Shown one piece after another: positions 32,235-40,593 of a stretch of 64,000 nt of DNA. The stretch lies in contig CANKYI010000001.1 in the NCBI GenBank assembly GCA_947488085.1, forward strand, positions 2,551,928 through 2,615,927. The letters are read 5' to 3'. Positions within the stretch are counted from its first letter, which is position 1. Each line of letters begins with the position of its first letter. Position numbers and translations under genes: made by a program. The notes beneath the pieces were generated by a model. It did not search any database. It was not told the origin of the DNA and saw only the letters and a list, made by a program, of their open reading frames with translations. The stretch comes from an uncultured Erythrobacter sp. (GTDB lineage: Bacteria; Pseudomonadota; Alphaproteobacteria; Sphingomonadales; Sphingomonadaceae).

Positions 32235-33244
32235 TGCGGCGCATCGCTACCCTCGCCTCGGTCTTCGCGATGTTCGCTGTGCCCGTGCCAACGGCTGCGG
32301 CAGATGACATCAATTGGGATCGCATCAATCTCGCCAGTGAGCGCGCCGCGATTGAGCGGTTTCAGGCCTTCGATCAACGTTTGCAGGATGTCGGATGGCG
32401 CATGGTGCGCGGCAATGCCGAGTTTTGCGAACGCGTGATCCCGTCTGTCGGGCTCCAATTGCAGGATTTGGCGAGCTACGGCTCTCCCACTATCGCTCGC
32501 GCGGCGCTTGGCATGACTGGTGATTTCGCTGTGCAAACCGCTGCGCGCGGATCGCCTGCTGCGGACCATGGCGCGTTCAGCCTCAATCGCGAGATCAACC
32601 GATTGGTGCGGCTGAATCCAAACAATCTGGAGGCCGGTGAGCGGCTCGATTGGCAACGGCTAAAGCGCGTCCATGATCACATCGATGCATTGCTTGCGAT
32701 TACCGGTGCAGTTGAGGTTGGATTTGCAGACGGTGACGCTGCTTTTATCCGTTCAGTCCCGGTTTGCGCTACCCGATTTGAACTGTCGAGCGAAGGGCGC
32801 CGCGCTGTTGCCGATGGCGACCGGGTCGTGATCGGGATGGAATTCCCCGGCTTCGCTTATGATGAAGAAGTCTTTGCAGGCGTTGTCGCGCATGAATTGG
32901 CGCACAATCTGTTGGGCCACAGCGCGTGGCTGGATCGCAATGGCCGCGGGCGCCGCAATGTTCGGCGAACTGAGCGCGAGGCGGATCGTTTGATGCCATG
33001 GCTGTTTGCCAATGCAGGATATGACCCGATCTTTGCCCAGCGTTTTATGGAGGAATGGGGGCCACGCAATGACGGGGGCCTGTTGCGCAACCGTTCGCAT
33101 GATGGGTGGGATGAGCGCGCCGAATTTATCGCTGCCGAACTGCCAAAAATCCGCGCGCTGATGGAAAGCGAGGGCAAGGCCGATTGGCGCTCTCATTTCA
33201 CCCGAGAAGTGGACCCGGATGCAGGCCTTTCTCAGGATCAATAG
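32234..33244 (+). CDS. Second M48-type metallopeptidase, exported
   Basis: A 336-residue protein with a signal peptide (1-22, ending T-A-A-A). The zinc motif is H-E-L-A-H (220-224), and the third ligand is in R-T-E-R-E-A-D-R-L, about 30 residues later. The region ahead of it (about 25-200) is not like the BepA protein upstream; it has two Cys residues that could form a disulfide. Coupled to the DsbA-like gene by a 4-bp overlap, which suggests that the DsbA-like protein may fold it. Confidence 0.85.
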   Translation: MRRIATLASVFAMFAVPVPTAAADDINWDRINLASERAAIERFQAFDQRLQDVGWRMVRGNAEFCERVIPSVGLQLQDLASYGSPTIARAALGMTGDFAVQTAARGSPAADHGAFSLNREINRLVRLNPNNLEAGERLDWQRLKRVHDHIDALLAITGAVEVGFADGDAAFIRSVPVCATRFELSSEGRRAVADGDRVVIGMEFPGFAYDEEVFAGVVAHELAHNLLGHSAWLDRNGRGRRNVRRTEREADRLMPWLFANAGYDPIFAQRFMEEWGPRNDGGLLRNRSHDGWDERAEFIAAELPKIRALMESEGKADWRSHFTREVDPDAGLSQDQ

Positions 33245-33358
33245 CCGCCATTCAAACCGTGCCAGTTGCGACGGGCGGTTCATCGCCTGCGCCCACTCCA
33301 CTCATCGTAAGTCGTTTGCCCCTGCAAAGCCGATGAAATTGCGCTACACATCACAATT

Positions 33359-34606
33359 ATGGCGATGATGCACATCCAGCCAGCGCCGTTTTTTGCGAGC
33401 AAGAACCGGGCCTTCTGGAACCTCCAGCTGGCTGGCTGGGGCGGTGCGTTTCTGCTGCGCGCGGTTAACACACTGGCGAATGGATTGCCTTACAACCTGC
33501 TGGTTTTGAGCCTGGTCACCACGATCACCGGCTTTTCCATCAGTCTGATCCTGTCCGTCGCCTATCGCCAGCTAATAGACCGCAGTCCGGTTGTGACCTG
33601 GGGCGGGACAGCCATTGTCCTGATCACGGCAGTTGTCACCCATGCCGCGATAGAGGCATGGGTTCAGGGCCTCTATTACGCCAGCTCCAGCGAGACGAGC
33701 TTTGCTCAACGCTTTATCGGCATCACCTATATTCCGCTGACTCTGTTGGGTGGGTGGAGCGCGCTGTATTACGCTATCAATTTCTTCCTGACGGTGGAGA
33801 AACAGGCCGACCGGCTGCAACGGCTGGAGGCGCAGGCAACCACTGCTCAATTGGCAATGCTACGCTATCAGCTGAACCCGCATTTCCTATTCAACACGTT
33901 GAATTCGATCAGCACGCTGGTGCTGCTAAAACAGACGCAGCCCGCCAATGCGATGCTGACCCGTCTCTCCAGTTTTCTGCGCCATACGCTGATCACAGAG
34001 CCGGGCAGCCAAGTGACTTTGGCGCAAGAGATTGAGACCTTGCAGCTCTATCTCGACATTGAACGCATGCGGTTTGAAGATCGTCTGCGCACCCATTTCG
34101 AGGTTGAGGATGCCGCGCTTGAGGCGTGTCTGCCGTCGATGTTGTTGCAACCTCTGGTCGAAAATGCCGTGAAATACGCCGTCAGCCCGCAAGAGGAAGG
34201 CGCGCGCATCTCGCTCACCGCACGGGTGGTCGGGCAGCGGCTGCGCGTGACTGTCGAGGATACCGGGCCCGGCGCGGATGGCCCGGTGCAACTCTCAATG
34301 CTTGAGGAAACACCCGGCGCACCCGTCTCCACCGGAGTTGGTCTTGCCAATATCCGCAACCGGTTGGAGCAGGGTTATGGCGCTGACCATCTGTTCGAAA
34401 CCCGGTCCCAGCCGGGCGGTGGCTTCACCGTAATGATCGAAATTCCGTATGAGCGCGCGACCGAAATGGCGCCCGCTGAAACGACCGAAACCAACCCCCC
34501 GCTCACACCGCCGGATGTGCAATCGCAGAGCCCCCTTTCTGACGAGACTGCATCCGACAATGTGATTAATCTCAACCCCCAACGTGCTATCGGAAATACA
34601 CAATGA
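33359..34606 (+). CDS. LytS-type sensor histidine kinase
   Basis: A 415-residue membrane kinase. The first 140 residues hold four hydrophobic segments with no obvious sensor domain. The His_kinase region contains L-R-Y-Q-L-N-P-H-F-L-F-N-T (His175), and the HATPase domain shows L-L-Q-P-L-V-E-N-A-V-K-Y and G-V-G-L-A-N-I-R-N-R-L. A 50-residue polar tail follows. It would phosphorylate the LytTR regulator encoded with a 4-bp overlap. The stimulus is unknown. Confidence 0.93.
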   Translation: MAMMHIQPAPFFASKNRAFWNLQLAGWGGAFLLRAVNTLANGLPYNLLVLSLVTTITGFSISLILSVAYRQLIDRSPVVTWGGTAIVLITAVVTHAAIEAWVQGLYYASSSETSFAQRFIGITYIPLTLLGGWSALYYAINFFLTVEKQADRLQRLEAQATTAQLAMLRYQLNPHFLFNTLNSISTLVLLKQTQPANAMLTRLSSFLRHTLITEPGSQVTLAQEIETLQLYLDIERMRFEDRLRTHFEVEDAALEACLPSMLLQPLVENAVKYAVSPQEEGARISLTARVVGQRLRVTVEDTGPGADGPVQLSMLEETPGAPVSTGVGLANIRNRLEQGYGADHLFETRSQPGGGFTVMIEIPYERATEMAPAETTETNPPLTPPDVQSQSPLSDETASDNVINLNPQRAIGNTQ

Positions 34607-35400
34607 CCATCCGCACTATCCTCGTCGATGATGAGAAACTTGCCATTCAAGGCCTGCAATTGCGGCTTCAAGCGTTTGACGATGTCGAGATCATCGACAC
34701 CTGCTCCAACGGACGCGAGGCCATCCGCAAGATTAAGACAGAGAAGCCCGATCTTGTCTTCCTCGACATCCAAATGCCCGGATTTGACGGGTTTTCTGTC
34801 GTCAAAGGCGTAATGGAAATCGAGCCACCGCTGTTCGTCTTCGTCACCGCTTTCGAAGAACACGCGATCCGCGCATTTGAAGCCAATGCAGTCAATTACC
34901 TGATGAAACCGGTCGATGAGGACAAGCTGGCCGATACAATCGAACGCGTGCGTCACCGCATCGCTGAAAAGAAATCGTCAGAGGATGCCGAACAATTGCT
35001 GGGCGTTTTGGCTGAGGTTGCGCCGGATCGTGTGGCAGATTTCAACGACGACGAAGGCGAGAGCGCTGACCGGTTTGAAAAGCTGATCAATGTGAAGGAT
35101 CGCGGGCAAATTTTCCGTGTCGAGGTCGGCTCGATTGAGCATATCGAGGCGGCGGGCGATTACATGTGCATCTATACCGGCGACAATTCGCTGATCCTGC
35201 GCGAAACGATGAAGGATCTGGAGCGCAGGCTCGACCCGCGCAAATTCCAGCGTGTGCACCGCTCCACCATCGTCAATCTCGACCAAGTGCGTCAGGTGAA
35301 ACCGCATACGAACGGCGAATGCTTCCTGGTGCTGGATTCCGGCGCAGAGGTGAAGGTTTCGCGCAGTTACCGCGATGTGGTGGCGCGTTTCGTGCATTGA
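34603..35400 (+). CDS. LytTR-family response regulator
   Basis: A 265-residue regulator. The receiver domain (1-120) has the acid pocket D-D-E at 9-11 region, the phospho-acceptor in L-V-F-L-D-I-Q-M-P-G (Asp55) and K in ..YLMKPVD. A linker leads to the LytTR DNA-binding domain (about 160-265): ..IEHIEAAGDYMCIYT, then R-V-H-R-S-T-I-V-N-L. Partner of the kinase upstream. Such pairs often control envelope, adhesion or virulence genes, and no target is visible here. Confidence 0.94.
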   Translation: MTIRTILVDDEKLAIQGLQLRLQAFDDVEIIDTCSNGREAIRKIKTEKPDLVFLDIQMPGFDGFSVVKGVMEIEPPLFVFVTAFEEHAIRAFEANAVNYLMKPVDEDKLADTIERVRHRIAEKKSSEDAEQLLGVLAEVAPDRVADFNDDEGESADRFEKLINVKDRGQIFRVEVGSIEHIEAAGDYMCIYTGDNSLILRETMKDLERRLDPRKFQRVHRSTIVNLDQVRQVKPHTNGECFLVLDSGAEVKVSRSYRDVVARFVH

Positions 35401-35406
35401 TTTGTG

Positions 35407-35428
35407 GGAGAGCGCATCCGCGCTCTCC
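35407..35428 (+). terminator. Hairpin after the LytTR regulator
   Basis: GGAGAGCGC (35407-35415) pairs exactly with GCGCTCTCC (35420-35428) around ATCC. It starts 6 bp after the stop codon of the regulator. The following bases are C/T-rich (TCCTCG) rather than a U-run. Confidence 0.6.
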
Positions 35429-35467
35429 TCCTCGCTAGATGCGCGGCCCAATTGAGTTTCGAGCCGC

Positions 35468-35512
35468 GCCCGCTGCGGGCGGGTCGTCACCCTTGCGGTC
35501 GCTGTGCGACCG
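35468..35512 (+). promoter_or_regulatory. Two further dyads in the nadC leader
   Basis: GCCCGC-T-GCGGGC (35468-35480) and CGGTCGC-TGT-GCGACCG followed by TTT (35496-35512) are both exact. The second ends 14 bp before the nadC ATG. Either could be part of a regulator site or an attenuator; no NadQ- or NrtR-type consensus can be asserted by eye. Confidence 0.4.
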
Positions 35513-35526
35513 TTTAGACGGGTTAC

Positions 35527-36393
35527 ATGACTTTTACGCTCCCCGGTTTTGACCTTGATCACTTTGTCCGCTCCACCCTTGATGAGGACCTTGGCGTAGG
35601 CCTCGAAGGGGGTGGGTCGGACGTAACCTCTGAAAGCGTAATCCCTGCCGATGCGCGCTTTGCGGGGGTGATGGACAGCCGCGATCCCATCGTGGTTGCA
35701 GGGCTTCCGCTAGCAGAGGCGTTTTTTCGCCATCTCGACCCGGATTGTACGATAGAGGCGCTAGTGAGAGATGGAGACAGCGTCGGGGCGGGCACGGACC
35801 TGATGCGGCTCACCGGCAATGCGCGCGCGCTGCTCACCGCAGAACGCAGCGCGCTAAACATTGTGCAGCACCTCTCCGGCATCGCCACCATGGCTCGTGA
35901 ATATGTGGATGCGATGAGGGCGGGCTCTGCGACCTGCATCTTGCTTGATACGCGTAAGACGCTGCCGGGTCTGCGCATCCTCGAAAAATATGCGGTGCGC
36001 CAAGGGGGAGCGAGCAATCACCGGATGGGATTGTGGGACGCTGCGATGATCAAAGACAACCACGTCGCGGTCGCAGGGTCCGTGGGCGAAGCCGTCCGCC
36101 GCGCGCGCGATGCGGGCGTTAAGCCAATCATTTGCGAAGTTGACCGTCTGGACCAGATCGAACCAGCAATCGAAGCAGGCGCACACCACCTGTTGCTCGA
36201 CAATATGGCCCCCGAAACCTTACGCGAAGCCGTCACCATGGTGGATGGCCGCGCCGCAACCGAGGCAAGCGGCGGCATCAACCTCGACACAATCGCTGCC
36301 AAAGCGGCGAGCGGCGTCGATTACTGCTCTGTCGGGCGGTTGACGCAGAGTGCACCTGCGGCGGATGTCGGACTGGATTTCAAACCAGTATGA
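35527..36393 (+). CDS. nadC: Nicotinate-nucleotide pyrophosphorylase (carboxylating)
   Basis: A 288-residue enzyme that converts quinolinate and PRPP to nicotinate mononucleotide in de novo NAD synthesis. The conserved core is present: L-D-T-R-K-T-L-P-G-L-R, then K-Y-A-V-R-Q-G-G-A-S-N-H-R-M-G-L, then M-I-K-D-N-H-V, and ..EASGGIN near the end. Length and motifs are normal. Three hairpins precede it. Its stop overlaps the start of a membrane protein gene by 4 bp. nadA and nadB are not in the window. Confidence 0.96.
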   Translation: MTFTLPGFDLDHFVRSTLDEDLGVGLEGGGSDVTSESVIPADARFAGVMDSRDPIVVAGLPLAEAFFRHLDPDCTIEALVRDGDSVGAGTDLMRLTGNARALLTAERSALNIVQHLSGIATMAREYVDAMRAGSATCILLDTRKTLPGLRILEKYAVRQGGASNHRMGLWDAAMIKDNHVAVAGSVGEAVRRARDAGVKPIICEVDRLDQIEPAIEAGAHHLLLDNMAPETLREAVTMVDGRAATEASGGINLDTIAAKAASGVDYCSVGRLTQSAPAADVGLDFKPV

Positions 36394-36839
36394 AGCTTGC
36401 AAAAGGGCCGCGGCCTTGGTCGATCTATGTGTTTGCCGTCGCATTTTTGGGCGCGGCGCTGCACGATTATGCGTTTTGGTTGCACCAATTGCCGATTGCA
36501 CAGACGGTTTATGAGCTGCAATTCCCGTGGAGCGGGTGGAACAGGGATTGGACCATCGTCGCTCTGTCAGCAACTTTGACGATCGCTTTCATCCCGGTTG
36601 TCTGGATCTTTGCCTTTGCCAGCCGGATCGCTCGCTGGCTCGTGACTGGTTTTTCGATCATCCAATTGCTGGACGTGCCGCAAAAGCTGTCGATCTGGCT
36701 GAGCTCTGATGTCGGAATCAATCCAGGCTATTTCGCAAATCCTGCGTTGATCACATTGGCGCTCATCTGCCTGTTTTTACCGCCAAGCAATCGCTGGCTC
36801 GCCAAAAAACTGGAGGTTGATCATGCGGTTTTTGACTAG
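36390..36839 (+). CDS. Small four-helix membrane protein, unrecognised
   Basis: A 149-residue protein with four likely membrane segments (about 8-26, 47-70, 76-98, 115-133) and a short basic end. There are no catalytic motifs. It is coupled to nadC by ATGA, and its last 17 bp overlap the RNase T2 gene in a different frame. The role is unknown. Confidence 0.7.
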   Translation: MKLAKGPRPWSIYVFAVAFLGAALHDYAFWLHQLPIAQTVYELQFPWSGWNRDWTIVALSATLTIAFIPVVWIFAFASRIARWLVTGFSIIQLLDVPQKLSIWLSSDVGINPGYFANPALITLALICLFLPPSNRWLAKKLEVDHAVFD

Positions 36840-37527
36840 CGCGCTCGTCGCTTTCGTCGCTCTTTTCCTGCCAAGCCTTGCCCAGGCCCAAGCGTATCAA
36901 TGCAACGCACCGCGCATCTCCAGCGTCCCGCGCATCACACAGGAACGCCCGCGGGTTGTGCCGACGACCGGCTACACCATGGCGCTTAGCTGGTCGCCCG
37001 CCTTTTGCCGCACACGTGAAGGATCTCGCGCGCACGCCACGCAGTGCTCGGGCGACAATGGCCGCTTTGGTCTGATCGTGCATGGATTGTGGCCGCAGGG
37101 CAGCCGCACATGGCCGCAGTGGTGCCCGGTGCAAGAGACGCTGACCCCGGCCGAAGTTCGCCGCAATATGTGCATGATGCCGTCCGCCCGCCTGATCGCG
37201 CGCCAATGGGCAAAACACGGCAGCTGCATGACCCGCCGCCCAGAAACCTACTTCGCGGTGACGCGGGTGCTGTGGGATAGCCTGCGCATCCCCGATTACG
37301 ACCGGATCAGCCGCGAGGACAACCTGACCGCAGGGCGCATCCGTCAAGCCTTTGCCGATGGAAACAATGGTTGGAGCGCTTCGCAGATCGGCGTGAAGCT
37401 CAACCGCGATGGCTGGCTCGAAGAAATCCGCCTGTGTTACGGTCCAAGGTTCCGCCCCACACGCTGCGATGACCGGCGATACGGTGCGCGCGATGGGGCG
37501 CGGGCGAAGATTTGGCGGGGGCTGTGA
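36823..37527 (+). CDS. Ribonuclease T2 family protein
   Basis: A 234-residue secreted RNase. A signal peptide (1-23, L-A-Q-A-Q-A) is followed by CAS I F-G-L-I-V-H-G-L-W-P-Q (His87) and CAS II W-A-K-H-G-S-C (His132), both active-site histidine motifs. At least seven Cys residues can form disulfides. It is probably periplasmic and degrades RNA non-specifically to 2',3'-cyclic products. ATG 36823 is chosen over TTG 36817, which lies inside the upstream gene. Confidence 0.93.
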   Translation: MRFLTSALVAFVALFLPSLAQAQAYQCNAPRISSVPRITQERPRVVPTTGYTMALSWSPAFCRTREGSRAHATQCSGDNGRFGLIVHGLWPQGSRTWPQWCPVQETLTPAEVRRNMCMMPSARLIARQWAKHGSCMTRRPETYFAVTRVLWDSLRIPDYDRISREDNLTAGRIRQAFADGNNGWSASQIGVKLNRDGWLEEIRLCYGPRFRPTRCDDRRYGARDGARAKIWRGL

Positions 37528-37582
37528 GTTTGCGCAACCGCCGTGATCGGTGCAGACAGTCAGAGCAAAGCGGAGAGTTTCT

Positions 37583-38095
37583 ATGATGAAATGGCAGGGG
37601 ATAGCGCTGCTTTTGGCGCTCGCACTCGGAGCCTGCATGGCCCCGGCACCATCGGGCCTTGCCAATGCGGCGACATCGGACGCGGATGAAAGAGCGGTCT
37701 ACGTCATCCGGCATCTGCAAAAGGCGCAGGGCGATGATCCCGTGCTCACCAGCGAAGGGGCCGCAAACGCGCAGCGCCTTGCCGCTATGCTTTCAGACGC
37801 AAATATTACAGCAATCTACGCAACCCGCACGCGCCGCGCGATGGAGACCGGCGCGCCGCTTGCAAACCAGATCGGCGTTGCCATCACACCCTACGACCCG
37901 CGCAATCCCGATGCCTTGGTCGCTGAGGTCGCAGCGGGCGACGGATCAGTTCTGGTCGTCGGCCATAGCAACACGGTCGGCGATCTGGTGACGCGTTTCG
38001 GCGGCAACGCCGCGCCGCAACTGACGGAGCAGGATTACGGAACGGTGTTTATGGTGGATGCGACCGGGGACGTTCGGGAATTTGCGGTAGAGTGA
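37583..38095 (+). CDS. Histidine phosphatase family lipoprotein
   Basis: A 170-residue protein with a lipoprotein signal (lipobox L-G-A-C). It has the phosphoglycerate mutase-like fold: V-Y-V-I-R-H-L-Q-K-A-Q (the RHG motif reads RHL here), then ..TSEGAANAQRLA, then A-T-R-T-R-R-A-M-E-T and the second catalytic His in V-V-G-H-S-N-T. The Leu in place of Gly after R-H occurs in SixA-like relatives. The substrate is unknown. The start ATG 37583 has GGAGAG seven bases before it. Confidence 0.85.
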   Translation: MMKWQGIALLLALALGACMAPAPSGLANAATSDADERAVYVIRHLQKAQGDDPVLTSEGAANAQRLAAMLSDANITAIYATRTRRAMETGAPLANQIGVAITPYDPRNPDALVAEVAAGDGSVLVVGHSNTVGDLVTRFGGNAAPQLTEQDYGTVFMVDATGDVREFAVE

Positions 38096-38126
38096 GGGGC
38101 TGGCTGAGCGGGGGCTTGGCGGTAGT

Positions 38127-38510
38127 TTAGTTTCGGTTCAACTGCGACTCGTGTTGCAGCCTCCGCTCGGCCTGCTCCTCACGTTCTTGGGACTGCTTTT
38201 GTTTCGCCGTATATACGGTTCCAACTTTGGGCTTCGCTTTAAACTTTGCGGCAATTCTCGCCAAACGGCGCTCATCAAAGTCAGCCCATTCAGCGCGTAT
38301 ACGCGCAACCTTTTTCTTAAACTTAGCTCGCCGCCTTGCTTCTTTTTGCACAGCAGACTTTCTGCGCTCTTCCTCAAGCCTTTTCCTGTTTTTCGTCTTT
38401 TTCACGGCTTTAACGATCGGGCGCTCTCGGCATTCTCCAGAACTGCTCACATCTAAAACACGTGCAGGATCGCCGGATAAGCCTCTGGGTCTGTTCCAAT
38501 TCAACTTCAT
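38127..38510 (-). CDS. Basic unrecognised protein downstream of tadA
   Basis: A 127-residue, very basic helical protein, rich in K, R, E and Q (A-V-Q-K-E-A-R-R-R-A-K-F-K-K-K-V), likely to bind nucleic acid or to be a coiled coil. It starts 4 bp after the tadA stop on the same strand, and the start is chosen for this reason. No domain recognised. The opposite strand is also open in part, which lowers confidence. Confidence 0.45.
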   Translation of the reverse strand: MKLNWNRPRGLSGDPARVLDVSSSGECRERPIVKAVKKTKNRKRLEEERRKSAVQKEARRRAKFKKKVARIRAEWADFDERRLARIAAKFKAKPKVGTVYTAKQKQSQEREEQAERRLQHESQLNRN

Positions 38511-38514
38511 TGGC

Positions 38515-38970
38515 TCACCGCCGCTCCCTAAAAAACGTCTTGAGCAGCTCCGCTGCCTCCGCCTCACCCATCCCCGAATACACCTCGGGCCGGTGCAGGC
38601 ATTGCTCTTGCTCAAACACGCGCGCGCCATGTTCAACCGCGCCGCCTTTGGGGTCGCTGGCGGCGTAATAGAGCTTACCGATGCGGGCGTGGACGATTGC
38701 GCCGGCGCACATCGCGCATGGCTCCAATGTCACCCATAATTCGCAATCGGTCAGGCGCTCGTTCTGCAATTTTTCGCAAGCCGCGCGGATCGCCATGATT
38801 TCTGCATGGGCGGTTGGGTCGCTGGCATGGCGTGGTGCGTTGCGGCCTTCGGCGATCACTTTGCCGCCGCGCGTGATGACGGCTCCTACGGGAACTTCGC
38901 CTTCGCCCGCCGCTTGGCTAGCAAGGTCGAGCGCGCGCGCCATAGGGTGAGGGATCGGCAATCGCGTCAT
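38515..38970 (-). CDS. tadA: tRNA adenosine(34) deaminase
   Basis: A 151-residue zinc deaminase that makes inosine-34 in tRNA-Arg(ACG). The H-A-E motif is at 55-57 and P-C-A-M-C at 84-88, giving the zinc ligands and catalytic glutamate. Length is normal from ATG 38970; the longer open frame upstream runs through the rpmB promoter and is ignored. Confidence 0.94.
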   Translation of the reverse strand: MTRLPIPHPMARALDLASQAAGEGEVPVGAVITRGGKVIAEGRNAPRHASDPTAHAEIMAIRAACEKLQNERLTDCELWVTLEPCAMCAGAIVHARIGKLYYAASDPKGGAVEHGARVFEQEQCLHRPEVYSGMGEAEAAELLKTFFRERR

Positions 38971-39006
38971 CGCTGCCCAAGTAACGCTGGCAAGGTGACG
39001 AATCAA

Positions 39007-39035
39007 TTGACGATTCGCTGACCACGGGCTATGCG
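39007..39035 (+). promoter_or_regulatory. Likely sigma-70 promoter of rpmB
   Basis: TTGACG (39007-39012) and TATGCG (39030-39035) are separated by exactly 17 bp. This would start transcription near 39042, leaving an 85-base leader before rpmB. Confidence 0.5.
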
Positions 39036-39127
39036 GCGCGCTTTCCGGGATAACCGAGCCTTCGGACCGCCTTTTGGGTGGCGAAGTCTTTTCGGCTCCC
39101 GCCACTGTTAACAAGACGAGAGATATC

Positions 39128-39415
39128 ATGTCGCGGATTTGCGAACTGACTGGCAAGGGCCGCCAAGTCGGCAACAATGTGAGCCACGCTAACAACAAGA
39201 CCAAGCGGGTCTTTCTGCCGAATTTGCAGAACGTTACGCTGTTGAGTGAAAAGCTGGATCGCGGTTTCAAATTCCGCGTGTCGACTCACGGTCTGCGCTC
39301 GGTCGAGCACAATGGTGGGCTCGACAATTGGCTGCTCAAAACCAAAGACGAAAAGCTTTCAACGCGCGCCCAAAAGGTGAAGCGCGAGCTTAAGAAAGCT
39401 GTCGCTGCGGCGTAA
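39128..39415 (+). CDS. rpmB: 50S ribosomal protein L28
   Basis: A 95-residue ribosomal protein that starts [20 protein letters not shown] and shows [11 protein letters not shown], with the usual [14 protein letters not shown] end. Length is as in other alphaproteobacteria. Single gene with its own promoter and a strong bidirectional terminator after it. Confidence 0.97.
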   Translation: MSRICELTGKGRQVGNNVSHANNKTKRVFLPNLQNVTLLSEKLDRGFKFRVSTHGLRSVEHNGGLDNWLLKTKDEKLSTRAQKVKRELKKAVAAA

Positions 39416-39461
39416 ACGTCGGCGTTAGCGTCGTCTGGGGCTTTGGCCCTAGTGAGATTTT

Positions 39462-39499
39462 CAAAAGGGCGTGGCGGAGCGATCCGCTGCGCCCTTTTG
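39462..39499. terminator. Bidirectional terminator between rpmB and the phytase-like gene
   Basis: CAAAAGGGCG (39462-39471) pairs exactly with CGCCCTTTTG (39490-39499). A second stem, GCGGA/TCCGC, with a GCGA loop sits inside. The TTTT/AAAA ends serve transcripts from both convergent genes. Confidence 0.85.
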
Positions 39500-39504
39500 C
39501 ATGG

Positions 39505-40569
39505 CTATTGCGCCTGTGATGGAAGTGGCGCTGGGGCCGGTGCAGATTGTGCAGGTGGCCAAGCAAGCCGCACCAACAGACTGCGCTGAAACACAGACAG
39601 ATTGTCGTCGGCGATCACATAGATATCGCCCGCTCCATCCCCCTTTGGCACATAGGCGATGCCTTCAAAATTCTCACCATAAAGCGGCCCCTCAAACCGC
39701 GCGATAATCTCGCCTGTCCAAACGCCGCCCTCGGTAATCGTGCTGGGATCAGCGAGCATAATTGCAGCATCGAACGCCGCGGGAATGCTAACCTGCACCC
39801 GCCGCAACAGGACCAAAACCCGGCCATCAGGCAAAGCGGTCGCATCGACGGGGGAGAATTTGGGCGGAGTGTCGATCACAAATTCGACCGGGTCGGTTTG
39901 CTCAATCGGATCGCCGGGAAAAAGCAGGCCGGGCCGGTTCGGCCATTCATCACCGACCGGTGCCTCAGCCAGGATCAGAAACGACCCATCAGCAAACCGC
40001 TCAATCGTCTCAGCACCCGAATTCGCGCTCCAATATTGCATTTCAGGGGGCGAGCGGCGGGTGATAGTGTGTTCAGCGGCTTGCACTAGAGTTGACCCAT
40101 GGAGCACTTCGCGCTGGATCGTGTTGCGACCCTCATAACTCGTCCACAAAGTGCCAGAGGCCGGGTCACGCGTCATCGCTTCGAGGTCGGTGAGCGGAAA
40201 CAGGCCGGGCGCAGCAGTGGCATAGTCGGTGTATTGCGAGTGGGCAGTGTCAGGCTCGCCCGCCTCAATCGGGATAGTCAGCAACCAGCCGCGATCGGTG
40301 CCCGCCAACAGCCCCTCACCCCCGGCATCCACGAGTGTCGAGAAGCCGCCAAAGAACGGATGTGTGGAGGTGATCTCCCATGCACCAGTCACATTGAGCT
40401 GCCCGCTTATCCCCTGACGCTCAGCCAGAGGGGTTAGGGTAATGATCGCCTGCTCTGGATCGGGATCAACCGCAGTGCGCAGCAAGGTGCCCGGCGCAAG
40501 GCCCAGCGCAACCGCAGCGATCAGCCCAAGCCGGAACCGAGGCGTGAGAGTGGGAAAGGAGAAGCGCAT
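39505..40569 (-). CDS. Esterase-like activity of phytase family protein
   Basis: A 354-residue exported protein with a signal or anchor at about 12-30. The rest looks like a beta-propeller: ..FFGGFSTLVDAGGEGLLAGTDRGW, read in two parts, then D-L-E-A-M-T-R-D-P-A-S-G-T-L-W-T-S-Y-E-G, and ..NFEGIAYVPKGDGAGDIYVIADDN, typical of this family in sphingomonads. The name reflects a domain model; actual activity is unknown. It converges on rpmB. Confidence 0.85.
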   Translation of the reverse strand: MRFSFPTLTPRFRLGLIAAVALGLAPGTLLRTAVDPDPEQAIITLTPLAERQGISGQLNVTGAWEITSTHPFFGGFSTLVDAGGEGLLAGTDRGWLLTIPIEAGEPDTAHSQYTDYATAAPGLFPLTDLEAMTRDPASGTLWTSYEGRNTIQREVLHGSTLVQAAEHTITRRSPPEMQYWSANSGAETIERFADGSFLILAEAPVGDEWPNRPGLLFPGDPIEQTDPVEFVIDTPPKFSPVDATALPDGRVLVLLRRVQVSIPAAFDAAIMLADPSTITEGGVWTGEIIARFEGPLYGENFEGIAYVPKGDGAGDIYVIADDNLSVFQRSLLVRLAWPPAQSAPAPAPLPSQAQ

Positions 40570-40593
40570 AAATGCCTTAGCGCCCGTGCGGCG

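Noticed and set aside
38971..39270. 100-codon extension of TadA
   Set aside because: It overlaps the rpmB promoter and reading frame; TadA has normal length from 38970.
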